Shown here: one piece after another, positions 17,025 to 28,679 of the stretch
How positions within the stretch are numbered: position 1 is the first letter of the stretch
How the letters are laid out: the number at the start of each line of letters is the position of its first letter
Assembly (NCBI GenBank): GCA_034434515.1
Contig: DAOTZA010000139.1
Span: 16,201-80,200, forward strand
Direction: 5' to 3'
DNA from: NAK19 sp034434515
GTDB taxonomy: Bacteria > Chloroflexota > Anaerolineae > Anaerolineales > UBA4823
Length of the DNA stretch: 64,000 nucleotides
The notes under the pieces: model-generated
Told to the model about the DNA's origin: nothing
Seen by the model: the letters and a program-made list of their open reading frames with translations, nothing else
The model's database searches: none
Position numbers and translations under genes: made by a program

Positions 17025-17141
17025 ATGAGCAAAAGACAGATCTCTCGCCGAGAGATGCGCCAAATCCGCATTCGCCAAATCCTGTTCGTTGTCGTTGCCA
17101 TCCTGATCATTTTGGCGATGGTGATCGGATCACTGCGTTAG
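17025..17141 (+). CDS. Small single-pass membrane protein (38 residues)
   Basis: ATG at 17025 with GGCAGGAG just upstream, 10 bases after the uvrC stop, ending at TAG 17139-17141. The product has a strongly basic N-terminus (MSKRQISRREMRQIRIRQ), then a hydrophobic helix of about 18 residues (LFVVVAILIILAMVIGSL) and ends in Arg. The composition and spacing look like a real gene co-transcribed with uvrC. Function is unknown; the positive-inside rule predicts a cytoplasmic N-terminus. Confidence 0.65.
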   Translation: MSKRQISRREMRQIRIRQILFVVVAILIILAMVIGSLR

Positions 17142-17154
17142 ACAAGCGCCGCAG

Positions 17155-20100
17155 CTAGAGAGTTGGTTCGTACAAAGTCAGGATAGCCTGGTTAAATTCA
17201 GGGATCGAAAAGGGTTTTTGTAACCAATGCACTTTGCCCCCCTCCAGGGCGGCGCGATATTCATCGTTGAGAGGATGCCCGGTAATGAGGAGCATTTTCA
17301 GATCGGGTTGTTTCCCTTTTAGAGCTTGATAGAGTTCGATACCGCCCATTTGTGGCATAACAATGTCGCTGACCAACAACTCGATTTTGTTTTCCTGGCT
17401 TTCCCATATCTCAAGCGCTTCTTTGCCATTTGCAGCGGTCAGGGTTTGAAATTGTTGCGCTTCGAGCAAGTCCTTTAGGGCATTGCGGGTGGCTACGTCA
17501 TCCTCTACGACCAGGGCAATCTTTCCATTGCCGTTCAGCCTGAGGGAAGGCTGTTCTTCGATAACGCCTCTGGTGGATTGTAACAAGGCAGGCAGATAGA
17601 CCGTGAACGTTGATCCCAAAGAGGGCTGGCTCTGGACATCAATATAGCCGCCGTGCTGTTTGACGATTCCATAAACCTGCGCTAATCCCAAGCCAGTGCC
17701 CAACCCTACCGGTTTGGTGGTAAAGAAGGGTTCAAAAATGTGAGGCAGATGTTCCGGAGAGATGCCAGAGCCTGTGTCCTGGACTTCAATGACAATCCAT
17801 TCGCCAGCCTGGATGTAAAGGTTGGGTCTGTCATCGTTTTCCTTGAGGCTGAGGCGGGTAAGGGAAATCCGCAACACGCCTCCATGGGGCATTGCATCGC
17901 GGGCATTCACCACGAGATTGAGCAGCATTTGTTGCAGACGGGTGGGATCAGCCAGAACAAAATAGGTTTCAGGCTGATAGCGTAGCTCGACTCGAATCGT
18001 CTCCGGTAAGACCCGAGATAGCATTTTCTCGAACTCTTTGATAAAGGGTAAGAGATCAAGCGTGGTTTGTTCGATAACCGAACGGCGACTGAAATCCAGA
18101 ATTTGGCGGATTAAACTGGCAGCGCGATGGACTTGTTGCTGGATAATAGCTAAACGGTCTTGCGCAGTAGGGCTTAAGGAAGTATCGTTGCGCAATAAGT
18201 CGGCGTAGACCAGGATAGCTGCCATAATGTTGTTGAAATCATGCGCAATGCCGGCTGCCAATTGCCCGACTGTGGCGAGCCGTTCTTGCATCTGAACCCG
18301 CGTTTGGATTTCTCTCTCGAGGGTCACTTCCCGTAACGTCACCACCCATTGGGTGGGAGGTTGGCCGATGGGATTGGCTTGAGCTTCGAAAATTCGTCGC
18401 GAGGGTGCTTCGACAATCAATTCGCAGGGAAGGGAGGATGATGAGTGAGTGAGCAATTCACCAACGGGTTTCGCACCGAGCGAAATGAGCGTATTGCCTT
18501 CGATCTTCGCTTGTAAGAGATCGAGGTATTGGCTGGCAATGGGATTCAAGACAAGGATGTGGTGATTGCTATCGAGCAATAAAATCCCGATAGAGAGATT
18601 TTCGACCAGATTGCTCATCCGTTTCTTTTCGGCTTGGCGAACGCTTTCAAGCCGTTGGAGAGCGATGGAAGCCTGATTGGCGAATGTCTGCAATAAGCGC
18701 AGTTGTTCCTGGCTATAGGTTTCAACCAGCTCGTCCCCGATTCCGACCAGACCAACGATTTGATCGTTGAAGAGAATGGGAAAGCGGGGAATCGAGTGAA
18801 AAGCCTGAATAGGAGACTGGGATTGATAATGCTCAGCCAGGTTGACCTCGACAGCCGCCAGCTTATTCTCTTGACCAAGAATCTGGCTGAGTTCGTTTCG
18901 GCAATGTTCCTTTAAGGCTGCAAGCGTTGCCTCGGTAAATGGTCGTTGAGCGTCAACGTACAGGGTTGGTTGGTTGGAAGAAAAAAGACAACCGAGGGCA
19001 AAATCGCACTTGACGGCTGTGCGCAGGTGACTCAGCAGGACGCGCAATAAGTCCTCATAGGTCAAAACATATCCGATCTCCTGGCTGAGTTCATAAAGCT
19101 CGGAGAGTTCGGCTGTGCGCCGAATCACGGCCTCCTCAAGTTCGTCAGCATAGCGACGCATATTCTCATACAGCGTGGCGTTTTCCAGGGCGATGGCAAT
19201 CTGGTCGGCGAGCAGTTGGAAGAAATCTACATCGCTTTGGGACAGGGCGACATTTTGGTCGGTTTCAATATTGAGAATCCCGACAACTTCGCCGTGCAAG
19301 AGAATCGGCATGACAAATTCAGAGACGGTTTGTGGATTGTCCGGCAGATAGTCGGGGTCTTGGGAAACATCGAGAATGACTTGCGCCTGACCGGTGCACA
19401 CCGCTCTGCCAATCACGCCGCGGTTGAGGGGGATTTGGGAGATAATGACGCTATTACCATGATAAGCCCGCAAACGTAAATGGTCAGCCTCGCGTAGGAA
19501 TATCTCAATAATCGGATAGTGAAAATTGGCCGCCAGTTCATCGACTACGGTTTGAAGTAATTCCTGCAGGTCGAGATGACGGGAAAAGTTTTCGGTAAAT
19601 TTTTGAAGTAAAGTCACCTGGCGCAAACGATGTTGGGCTTCCTGGTAGCGCTCAGCATTGCTTAACGCCAGGCTTAATTCCTGGCAGATGGCTGTGACTA
19701 AGTTGAGGTCAGCCTGGTCAAAAGCATTCAGCTCTGAATGCATGATGGCAAGGATGCCATACAACTGATCTTCAAAGAGGATCGGGGCTGCAATGGCGGA
19801 ACAGACATTTTCGTCATAACCATCATGATGCCACCAGCGTGCATCTTGCCGAACATCGGGGATCAGATCGGCTTCTCGGTTCTTCATCACCCACCCCAGA
19901 AAACCGCGGTCACCGCTCCAATGGGTCGAACGATTATACGCTTCCACAGAGGTAGGAAATTCGCCCCATACAGCCCGTAATGAAAGGGTATCTTTATCGG
20001 GTAAATAGCGCAATGCCAGACCAAAATGCCCATCCAGAGATTGTGTTGCCAGTTGGATGGCGCGTTGAAGAATTTCATCCGGTTCCAAACTCGAAGTAAG

Positions 20101-21774
20101 CTGGTGACCAATGGCATAGATCACGCTAAGTTTGCGTTTTTCGCTTTCTGCTTTCTGGTAAAGGCTGGCATTTTCAATCGCGATGGCAGCCTGGTCGCCT
20201 AAGAACTCCATTAAGTTTAGTTCCCACGAGGTGAACTGGCGCGGGGTGGGAAAGGAGACATTCATTACCCCAACCACGCGCTCGCCGATTTTGAGGGGAA
20301 TCCCAACAATAGCTCCATTCCAATTCGTTTCCATGCCCTGAAAAAGCGGGTGGTTGGTCATGTCGTTAACCACGATCATTTGTCCACTGTGAACGACCTG
20401 GAAGGTTAGACCGTTCGGCCTGGGTTTGATGTAATGATTCCCCGGCTGATCCTCCCGCCAGAGTTCTGCTCCGAAACGTAACCTATTCTCGCTTTCCGGT
20501 GCGTATAAAAAGATATAGGCATTGCGGAAGTCGCTGAAAAAGTGGGGTAGGGCGTGCAAAATCGTGTGTAGTACGGTATCTAAGTCTAACTCGCTGGTGA
20601 GACTCAGGCTGGTTTGGCGCAGAGTTTCCAGGGTACTGGCTTGTTGGACTTTTTCCTGAAACAGGCGGGCATGTTCAATGGCAAGGGCTGCATGTTGGGC
20701 AAAGGTGGTCGCCCAATCGGCGTGATATTTCTGAAAGGCATCGGGTTGAGAACTTTCAAAGGTAAGAAACCCAACTACTTCGCCGCGGACAAGCAAAGGT
20801 ACCCCCATCCAGGCTCTGGTTTTGATTGTGCCGTTCCAGCAGTTTAATAAGCGTTGATCGAGATGGGTATCCTGGATGATGACCACCCGTTTCTGATCGG
20901 TAATTTCTTGCAGCAGGGCATGGAGCTGCGAGTTTTTCTTTTCCACCCAATTCATGTCGCACAAAAGTCCGCGTTGGGCTGCCAGTCTGAGCTCTCCGGC
21001 CTCGTTGAGAAGGATACCAGCCTGATCATACGGAATGGCTTGGGCAAGTTGTTCCAGGATCGTTGCGAACAGGGTTTGCAGATCGAGGGTCGAAGCCAAA
21101 GCCTGGACCGCATCGGTAAGTTTTTCTGCCAACATTCTTTGCCGGCGCTCGCTTTCCAGCAAGGTTATACTCCGCAGGACGATACTGGCTTGATTGGCAA
21201 ACAGACAGAGCAATTGAAGATCCTCTTCGGTAAATCGATTGGGAACCTGCAGATCAAAAACTTGCAATACCCCTTCGAGACGGTTTTCCAAAAACAGAGG
21301 CGCCGAGAGTACGGATCGATATGGATAAGGCGGCCCAAATTTGTTGGAGCGGAATTGCCACGTGGCATAATCGTCAATTAAGAGGGGTTTCCCTTCTTTT
21401 GCTACCCAACCGGCCGCTCCTTCCCCATAAGCCAAGCGCACCCCTCGATATTGATCGGCAAAAGGGCTGAATTCGATGTAGATTTCTAAGGCTTGTTGTT
21501 GCGGGTAGGCAAGGTAGAGACAACCCCCTTCTACTTCGAGGAGTTCCATCGCCGCTTGGACAATCTGTTCAAGGAAAGAATATCTGTCCTGATGTTCCCC
21601 CGCGTTCATTGCCAGGGTTTGGATTTTAGTTATCTGATTGATGAGCAAGGGGGTTTTTTCTCTCGGTGTACCTGCGACCCCATTTCTTTCTTTCTGCACG
21701 GTTCCATCCCGTCCACTTTCATCCATGACGAAGTGATCTAAAGGGCATCCTTTCCCGACAAAAATAGCTGACAA
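17155..21774 (-). CDS. Multi-GAF hybrid sensor histidine kinase/response regulator
   Basis: 1539 residues without membrane segments. After an N-terminal stretch of about 60 residues, roughly six GAF domains occupy about 60-1070 (near 65-205, 240-375, 400-540, 575-715, 740-880 and 905-1060). A PAS-like domain is at about 1080-1180. HisKA has the H-box IAHDFNNIM (about 1195) and the HATPase domain has NLVVNARDAM, DTGSGI and GTGLGLAQV. A C-terminal receiver domain (about 1425-1539) has acidic residues VEDD, Asp in LLVSDIVMPQMGG and Lys in LQKPF. It should autophosphorylate and pass phosphate to its own receiver. Upstream signals and output partner are unknown. Confidence 0.94.
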   Translation of the reverse strand: MSAIFVGKGCPLDHFVMDESGRDGTVQKERNGVAGTPREKTPLLINQITKIQTLAMNAGEHQDRYSFLEQIVQAAMELLEVEGGCLYLAYPQQQALEIYIEFSPFADQYRGVRLAYGEGAAGWVAKEGKPLLIDDYATWQFRSNKFGPPYPYRSVLSAPLFLENRLEGVLQVFDLQVPNRFTEEDLQLLCLFANQASIVLRSITLLESERRQRMLAEKLTDAVQALASTLDLQTLFATILEQLAQAIPYDQAGILLNEAGELRLAAQRGLLCDMNWVEKKNSQLHALLQEITDQKRVVIIQDTHLDQRLLNCWNGTIKTRAWMGVPLLVRGEVVGFLTFESSQPDAFQKYHADWATTFAQHAALAIEHARLFQEKVQQASTLETLRQTSLSLTSELDLDTVLHTILHALPHFFSDFRNAYIFLYAPESENRLRFGAELWREDQPGNHYIKPRPNGLTFQVVHSGQMIVVNDMTNHPLFQGMETNWNGAIVGIPLKIGERVVGVMNVSFPTPRQFTSWELNLMEFLGDQAAIAIENASLYQKAESEKRKLSVIYAIGHQLTSSLEPDEILQRAIQLATQSLDGHFGLALRYLPDKDTLSLRAVWGEFPTSVEAYNRSTHWSGDRGFLGWVMKNREADLIPDVRQDARWWHHDGYDENVCSAIAAPILFEDQLYGILAIMHSELNAFDQADLNLVTAICQELSLALSNAERYQEAQHRLRQVTLLQKFTENFSRHLDLQELLQTVVDELAANFHYPIIEIFLREADHLRLRAYHGNSVIISQIPLNRGVIGRAVCTGQAQVILDVSQDPDYLPDNPQTVSEFVMPILLHGEVVGILNIETDQNVALSQSDVDFFQLLADQIAIALENATLYENMRRYADELEEAVIRRTAELSELYELSQEIGYVLTYEDLLRVLLSHLRTAVKCDFALGCLFSSNQPTLYVDAQRPFTEATLAALKEHCRNELSQILGQENKLAAVEVNLAEHYQSQSPIQAFHSIPRFPILFNDQIVGLVGIGDELVETYSQEQLRLLQTFANQASIALQRLESVRQAEKKRMSNLVENLSIGILLLDSNHHILVLNPIASQYLDLLQAKIEGNTLISLGAKPVGELLTHSSSSLPCELIVEAPSRRIFEAQANPIGQPPTQWVVTLREVTLEREIQTRVQMQERLATVGQLAAGIAHDFNNIMAAILVYADLLRNDTSLSPTAQDRLAIIQQQVHRAASLIRQILDFSRRSVIEQTTLDLLPFIKEFEKMLSRVLPETIRVELRYQPETYFVLADPTRLQQMLLNLVVNARDAMPHGGVLRISLTRLSLKENDDRPNLYIQAGEWIVIEVQDTGSGISPEHLPHIFEPFFTTKPVGLGTGLGLAQVYGIVKQHGGYIDVQSQPSLGSTFTVYLPALLQSTRGVIEEQPSLRLNGNGKIALVVEDDVATRNALKDLLEAQQFQTLTAANGKEALEIWESQENKIELLVSDIVMPQMGGIELYQALKGKQPDLKMLLITGHPLNDEYRAALEGGKVHWLQKPFSIPEFNQAILTLYEPTL

Positions 21775-21875
21775 GGTTCATTATACCTTGCCTGTGGGTA
21801 CACTAGCCAGTATTTTTATTTTAGACCTAAAACAGCAGATGCGACCTTACAGATTTATTAGGCAAAAAGCAACGA

Positions 21876-21906
21876 TAAAAAAGCCCCTCTCCTTTTTGGA
21901 GAGGGG
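21876..21906 (-). terminator. Terminator of fhs, built from a dispersed palindrome
   Basis: 9-bp perfect stem (CCCCTCTCC 21884-21892 with 21898-21906) and 5-base loop. On the minus strand it is followed by CTTTTTTATC. It lies 58 bases beyond the fhs stop. The stem is nearly the same as the palindromes at 63753-63775 and 63880-63902. Confidence 0.85.
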
Positions 21907-21964
21907 GAAGGAGTGAGGAAGCAATTTTTCCTTTGCGAGAGATGTAGAGGGGGATGGAACGATT

Positions 21965-23890
<1,926 letters not shown>

Positions 23891-24146
23891 AACTTATTCC
23901 CTTTCCTTTGGTAGTAATTCGGTCGAGACTCAGGTTCGGTATATTTTGACAGGGAAACGCTTAAAAAGCAAGGGATTCCTTTCCTTATTCAAATATGCTT
24001 TGTGTCATCAGATAAAACAGGTAAGAATTATTGCAATAGTCTAAATTGATCGCTTGCCATAAACCGTTAAAGCTCCCCGAAGGTTTACGGGGCAGGTAAA
24101 TCTTCTGCAATGTTGCTTTAAAGATAAACCTTGCCCTACTTCTGAG

Positions 24147-25031
24147 CTAAGAACTGTGGCATCTGGCGGCCAGGGCAAGAGCCCCAAAACTGCCGGCAAA
24201 ATCGCCCAAGTGGGGGGTGGTGATTAAGCTTTCAATCTCATCTTCCAGATCGGGCAAATAGCCGGCGCAATATTGCAACGTTTTCTGGCGGATGGTTTCG
24301 AGCAAACCGGGATGTTTCATCACCCCTCCGCCAAGCAGAATACGTTGTGGGCTCAGGGTGAAGATAAAATTGGCAAGCGATAAGGCCAGGTACTCGGCCT
24401 CCAGCTCCCAGGCGGGATGCCCTGCGGGCAGGTGTTGGGCTTTTACCCCCCAGCGTTGGGTTATCGCTTCACCGCTTGCCAGGCCCTCCAGACAATCGCC
24501 ATGGTAAGGGCAGCACCCAGGAAACGGATCGCGTTGCCAATCGTGTGGAAGGCGGATATGCCCCATCTCTGGGTGAAAGCGGCCGTGCAGGAGGTCACCG
24601 TTCACCATGCCGCCCCCACCGATACCGGTGCCAACGGTGAGGTAAAGAAAGGTGTCCAGATTTTGCGCTGCCCCCCAGGTCCATTCGCCCAGAGCTGCAC
24701 CGTTGACATCGGTGTCCACCCAAACGGGAATTGAAAAAGCCTCTTGTAGCGCATGTACCCAATTGAAGCCCTGCCAAGCCAATTTGGGAGTCAGACCGAC
24801 TTGCCCATAGCTCGATGAGTCAGGGTTCACCTCCACCGGCCCGAAGGCGGCCACACCGATGGCTTCAATCGGTTCAAAGCGTTGCTGGTTTTCTCTGAAA
24901 AATGCAATGATAGCGGCGATCGTCTCGGAAGGGGTTGTGGTTGGGAGGGTTGTTTGGGAGAAGAACTGGTTGGGGTCAAAACCGACCACACAAACCATTT
25001 TGGTTCCGCCTGCCTCAATGCCGCCCAACAT
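24147..25031 (-). CDS. ROK family sugar kinase (fructokinase/mannokinase-like)
   Basis: 294 residues when started at ATG 25031 (MLGGIEAGGTKMVCVVG). The open frame extends 47 codons further, but that part overlaps elp3 and has no ROK homology. It has the ATP-binding DxGGTK-like start (EAGGTK), the catalytic-region motif DTDVNGAALGEWTWGA and TVGTGIGGGGMVNG. A zinc-site segment HIRLPHDW...CCPYHGDCLEG is typical of ROK fructokinases. The likely reaction is ATP-dependent 6-phosphorylation of a hexose in the cytoplasm. It begins 2 bases after the elp3 stop, so the two are an operon. Confidence 0.9.
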   Translation of the reverse strand: MLGGIEAGGTKMVCVVGFDPNQFFSQTTLPTTTPSETIAAIIAFFRENQQRFEPIEAIGVAAFGPVEVNPDSSSYGQVGLTPKLAWQGFNWVHALQEAFSIPVWVDTDVNGAALGEWTWGAAQNLDTFLYLTVGTGIGGGGMVNGDLLHGRFHPEMGHIRLPHDWQRDPFPGCCPYHGDCLEGLASGEAITQRWGVKAQHLPAGHPAWELEAEYLALSLANFIFTLSPQRILLGGGVMKHPGLLETIRQKTLQYCAGYLPDLEDEIESLITTPHLGDFAGSFGALALAARCHSS

Positions 25032-25033
25032 TT

Positions 25034-26641
25034 CTAGCTTATCTGAAGATCTTTGATGAGGTAAAGCTCGCCACGCCGAAAACCGCGTTGCAGGTAATAC
25101 TGTCGCGTGCCCACAGCAGAGATAACCGCTAGTTTTGGGTAGCCGCGCTGGCGAGCGATCCGTTCTGCCCAATGAATGAGACGCGTGCCCAAGCCGCTGT
25201 GTTGGGCAGCGCCTGGCTGTTCTTTGCCTAATTCGACCGATTGGCCATAGACATGGACTTCGCGGATCAGGGCGGCTTCTTTGAGCTCGGCAATGAAGGC
25301 GTCTTTACCGCTCTCATGGGGTAAAGAGAGGCGCAAAAAGCCGGCCAGGTGATCGTCTTCCGTGACAAAGCTCAGAAAATTCTCCTCGGAGACATCGGTG
25401 GAATAGACGATTGACTCGCTGCGCAAACGACGTTGATCGATGGGGCGTTGCCCGATCTCGCGGCAACGAATGCACTGGCAGCGAGTGCCGCGCCGCTTCA
25501 GCTCGCGCTGAACGTCCTGGCGTAAACTGGTGACTTTGTTGCCTTCCACCACGTAAGTCGAAGGGATATCGCGAATCACGCGATTGACGCGGCAATAACG
25601 GGGAATGGATGGTTTGACATCGGCGATTAGTTCAATGAGCTCTTGTGTCGAATATGGTCGGTAGCCACCTGCTTGCCAGATGGAGTGCAATTCCGTCCTT
25701 TCCAGCAATTGCGTGGGGTAAATTTTGATCTCATCTGGGCAAAACCCATCCCACATGCGTTGGAAATCCTGCCGATCCGATTCCGGGGTAGCCCCCAGCA
25801 AATTGGGCATCCAGTGCAGCACGATCTTAAAACCAGCCATGCGTAACAGGTTAACTGCTTGGCGGGTTTGCGCAACGGTGTGGCCACGGCGGTTCAAGGC
25901 TAAGATTTCGTCATCGAAGCTTTGAGCCCCCATTTGAACTTTGGTGACGCCCAGTTGGCGCAGCCAGACGATCTCTTGAGGTGTAATTTCGTCGGGGCGG
26001 GTTTCGATAACCAGGCCAACATTGCGATGGGAAGCGGTCTCATTGATTGCGAAGGCCTCTTCTAATGTTGCGGTGGGGATGCCATTCATGGCATCAAAAC
26101 AACGCTGTATGAACCACTGCTGATAATCGCGGCGATAGGCGCTCCACGTGCCGCCTAATATGAGCAGTTCAATTTTGTCGGTTGGGTGACCAACTTCAGC
26201 AAGGGCTTGCATGCGCGAAGCGACTTGATCAAAGGGGTCAAAGTGATGTTCCACGGCCCGCCTGGCGCCAGGCTCGTCAGCAATATAGCTTTTAGGCATA
26301 TTTTCTTCCGTTGGGCAAAAGATGCACTTCGCCGGGCAGGGATAGGGTTTGGTTAATACGGTTACGGTTGTCACCCCCGAACTGGTGCGCACCGGCTTTA
26401 GACGCAGACGAGCAAGGAGCTGCGGATCGGGCGACAATCGCCCTTCAGCAACCATTTGATGGTAAGCTGCTACCAGGGCGTTTTTGCCTAAGTATCCTCC
26501 GCCTGGTAATGGATTGCGGCGCAAAGCCTCGGTGACCTCAACACCCTGGCGGATTTGCTCAACAGCCGTTTGGGCTAATTCCTTATATCGGGATAGAGAC
26601 TGTCGCTTTTCTTTCCAAAGTTCTCTTTCCATTGCATCCAT
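25034..26641 (-). CDS. Elp3-like radical SAM/acetyltransferase tRNA-modifying enzyme
   Basis: 535 residues combining an N-terminal basic tRNA-binding region, a radical SAM domain with CPAKCIFC (Cx3Cx2C, about 100-110), and a C-terminal GNAT acetyltransferase domain (about 390-530, GLGTRLIHWAERIARQRGY). Elp3 installs the cm5 group at wobble U34 of tRNAs. The Elp3 family is universal in archaea and eukaryotes but patchy in bacteria, where Chloroflexota are one of the groups that have it. Bacterial Elp3 works without the other Elongator subunits, and none is seen here. Confidence 0.92.
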   Translation of the reverse strand: MDAMERELWKEKRQSLSRYKELAQTAVEQIRQGVEVTEALRRNPLPGGGYLGKNALVAAYHQMVAEGRLSPDPQLLARLRLKPVRTSSGVTTVTVLTKPYPCPAKCIFCPTEENMPKSYIADEPGARRAVEHHFDPFDQVASRMQALAEVGHPTDKIELLILGGTWSAYRRDYQQWFIQRCFDAMNGIPTATLEEAFAINETASHRNVGLVIETRPDEITPQEIVWLRQLGVTKVQMGAQSFDDEILALNRRGHTVAQTRQAVNLLRMAGFKIVLHWMPNLLGATPESDRQDFQRMWDGFCPDEIKIYPTQLLERTELHSIWQAGGYRPYSTQELIELIADVKPSIPRYCRVNRVIRDIPSTYVVEGNKVTSLRQDVQRELKRRGTRCQCIRCREIGQRPIDQRRLRSESIVYSTDVSEENFLSFVTEDDHLAGFLRLSLPHESGKDAFIAELKEAALIREVHVYGQSVELGKEQPGAAQHSGLGTRLIHWAERIARQRGYPKLAVISAVGTRQYYLQRGFRRGELYLIKDLQIS

Positions 26642-26870
26642 ACCTGTAATATCTACCCAATCTGTACCGCTTTATCGCCATAACCTGGCTTGCCATTTTG
26701 GAGTTCCCTCGTACTTTTGGGTTAAGCTTGCTGCCTGTCCTTCGTCCTTTCGACCGGGATTGGATTCGCATCTAATTTTACCAGAGCTTCGAATGAGCGA
26801 GGTTGCAGCCGGCAACCATTTTTGACGAAATTGGGTATAATATCCATAAATTCCAATTAATTTTTCTCTC

Positions 26871-27599
26871 ATGCGCGTCCTCGTTTTTTCTGATGTCCAT
26901 GCCAATTTAACTGCGTTAGAGCGGATTCTCGCAGATGCCGGCGAATGCGATGCCGTTTGGTGTTTGGGCGATGTGGTCGGCTATGGACCAGACCCGAATG
27001 AATGTGTTGAACGCATCCGTCGCCTTCCCAATCTAACCTGTATCCTGGGCAATCACGATGCAGCCGTTCTTGGTTTGATTGAGGCAGAGGCGTTTAATCA
27101 TGAAGCCAGGCGGGTGATCCATTGGACGCAGCAGCAGTTGACCGAGGCAAACCTTTCCTTCCTGAAAAGTTTACCAGAGCGGCTGGTCATTGGGGATGTC
27201 ACCCTTGTCCATGGCAGCCCCCGCCAGCCGGTTTGGGAATATCTGCTGGATACGCAGACCGCCCGACACAATTTTGATTTCTTCGATACCCCTTTCTGCT
27301 TTGTCGGTCATACACATTTGCCCATCCTCTTTCACCTTAATGAGATAGAGGCATATCCAATTGGTGGTTATCTACCTCCGAACCAGGTCGTTCAACTGAC
27401 GCCGCGTGAAATCGTCAATCCTGGTTCGGTTGGGCAACCCCGTGACCGGGATCCACGGGCGGCTTATGCGATTTATGATACCGAAACGCATTGCTTTGAA
27501 CATCGCCGCGTCGAATATGAAGTGTCGTCGGTGCAAAATCGCATGCGTTTAGCCGGATTACCTATGCGTCACATTGAACGCCTTTCGGTAGGCTGGTAA
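26871..27599 (+). CDS. Metallophosphoesterase (YfcE/MJ0936-like)
   Basis: 242 residues with the calcineurin-like metal-binding motifs in order: FSDVHAN (about 6-12), GDVVGYGPDP (about 32), GNHD (about 62), VHGSP (about 114) and GHTHLP (about 143). There is no signal peptide. Enzymes of this group hydrolyse phosphodiesters or phosphomonoesters with two metal ions; the physiological substrate is not predictable. A -10 TATAAT at 26836-26841 precedes the ATG by 29 bases. The gene is divergent from elp3. Confidence 0.92.
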   Translation: MRVLVFSDVHANLTALERILADAGECDAVWCLGDVVGYGPDPNECVERIRRLPNLTCILGNHDAAVLGLIEAEAFNHEARRVIHWTQQQLTEANLSFLKSLPERLVIGDVTLVHGSPRQPVWEYLLDTQTARHNFDFFDTPFCFVGHTHLPILFHLNEIEAYPIGGYLPPNQVVQLTPREIVNPGSVGQPRDRDPRAAYAIYDTETHCFEHRRVEYEVSSVQNRMRLAGLPMRHIERLSVGW

Positions 27600-27687
27600 G
27601 AGACGGAACGTTTTGCTCCTTTGGGACGTCTCTTAACTGCAAACGCTATCGTTTTCCCCAGGACACGTCGGTTTGAGGAGATGGATG

Positions 27688-28668
27688 ATGAAATCAAACA
27701 TTTTTTCTGTGATGAAATTGATCGGACTCATGGTCATTGCAATGGTGTTGCTTTCCGCTTGCGCAGCCAGAGCACCCTCCCCGCCACAAAGCTCTGAGAT
27801 GGCGATTTCGGGTCAAGACAGTTTTGCGCCGAACTACAAATCAGCTCCCACCTATGCACCTGCTCAACCGCAAGCTGGCGAGGGCGGTTTTGCCAGCACT
27901 GCGCCGAGTTCGGTTGAGCGGATGGTGATCAAAAATGCAAAACTCTCCCTCATCGTCAAGGAGCCTCCCACAGCAATGACGGCCATTGCCGAGATGGCAG
28001 AACGAATGGGTGGCTATGTGGTCTCTGCCGACCTCTATCAAACGACTACCAGCAGCGGCAAGGAAGTGCCGCGGGCTTCCATCACCATCCGTGTTCCGGC
28101 CGAAAAACTCAATCAAGCGCTGGATGAGATCAAGTCGCTCTCGGATGAACCGCCGCAAAGCGAAAACATCACCAGCCAGGATATCACTGCTGAATATACA
28201 GACCTAGAATCGCGATTGCGGAACTTAAAGCGGGCGGAAGAGCAATTGCAGGAAATCCTGGATCAGGCTTACTCAACCGAGGATGTCTTGAATGTCTACC
28301 AGCAGTTGACCCAGGTGCGCGAGCAGATTGAGGTCATTGAAGGGCAGATGAAATACTACCGCGAATCTGTTGCGCTTTCGGCAATCAGTGTGGAGTTAAT
28401 CGCCGCTGAAGAGGTCGAACCGTTGACGGTTGGCAACTGGAGGCCAGTTGGGGTAGCGCGCGATGCCTTGCAAGCCTTGATTAATACGGTTCAGTTCTTG
28501 ATCAATGCTGCTATCTGGGTGATTATCTTTGTCTTACCCGTTCTGCTCTTGATCTACGTGATCTTTGTTCTCCCCTTGCGAGTTGTGTGGCGTTTGGTGC
28601 GGCGCCGTAAAAAGACCCAGGCGCCTGCTACCACCCAACCAACCGATTCATCTGTTTCGTCCGCGTAA
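27688..28668 (+). CDS. DUF4349 membrane-anchored lipoprotein
   Basis: About 326 residues. It has an N-terminal signal ending in the lipobox LLSAC, then a Ser/Pro/Gln-rich linker. The DUF4349 domain lies at about 75-260 and includes a coiled-coil stretch (DLESRLRNLKRAEEQLQEIL). A C-terminal transmembrane helix (about 270-300) is followed by an Arg/Lys cluster. The domain is common in predicted extracytoplasmic proteins of unknown role. I choose ATG 27688: GAGGAG at 27675-27680 is 7 bases before it, and the longer frame starts at a TTG inside that ribosome site. Confidence 0.88.
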   Translation: MKSNIFSVMKLIGLMVIAMVLLSACAARAPSPPQSSEMAISGQDSFAPNYKSAPTYAPAQPQAGEGGFASTAPSSVERMVIKNAKLSLIVKEPPTAMTAIAEMAERMGGYVVSADLYQTTTSSGKEVPRASITIRVPAEKLNQALDEIKSLSDEPPQSENITSQDITAEYTDLESRLRNLKRAEEQLQEILDQAYSTEDVLNVYQQLTQVREQIEVIEGQMKYYRESVALSAISVELIAAEEVEPLTVGNWRPVGVARDALQALINTVQFLINAAIWVIIFVLPVLLLIYVIFVLPLRVVWRLVRRRKKTQAPATTQPTDSSVSSA

Positions 28669-28679
28669 AAATCAAAGCC

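Noticed and set aside
24072..24093. CCCCG/CGGGG hairpin after the ROK kinase gene as a terminator
   Set aside because: Stem of only 5-6 bp and a weak T-tract; the 256-bp spacer 23891-24146 otherwise shows only AT-rich promoter-like sequence near fhs.
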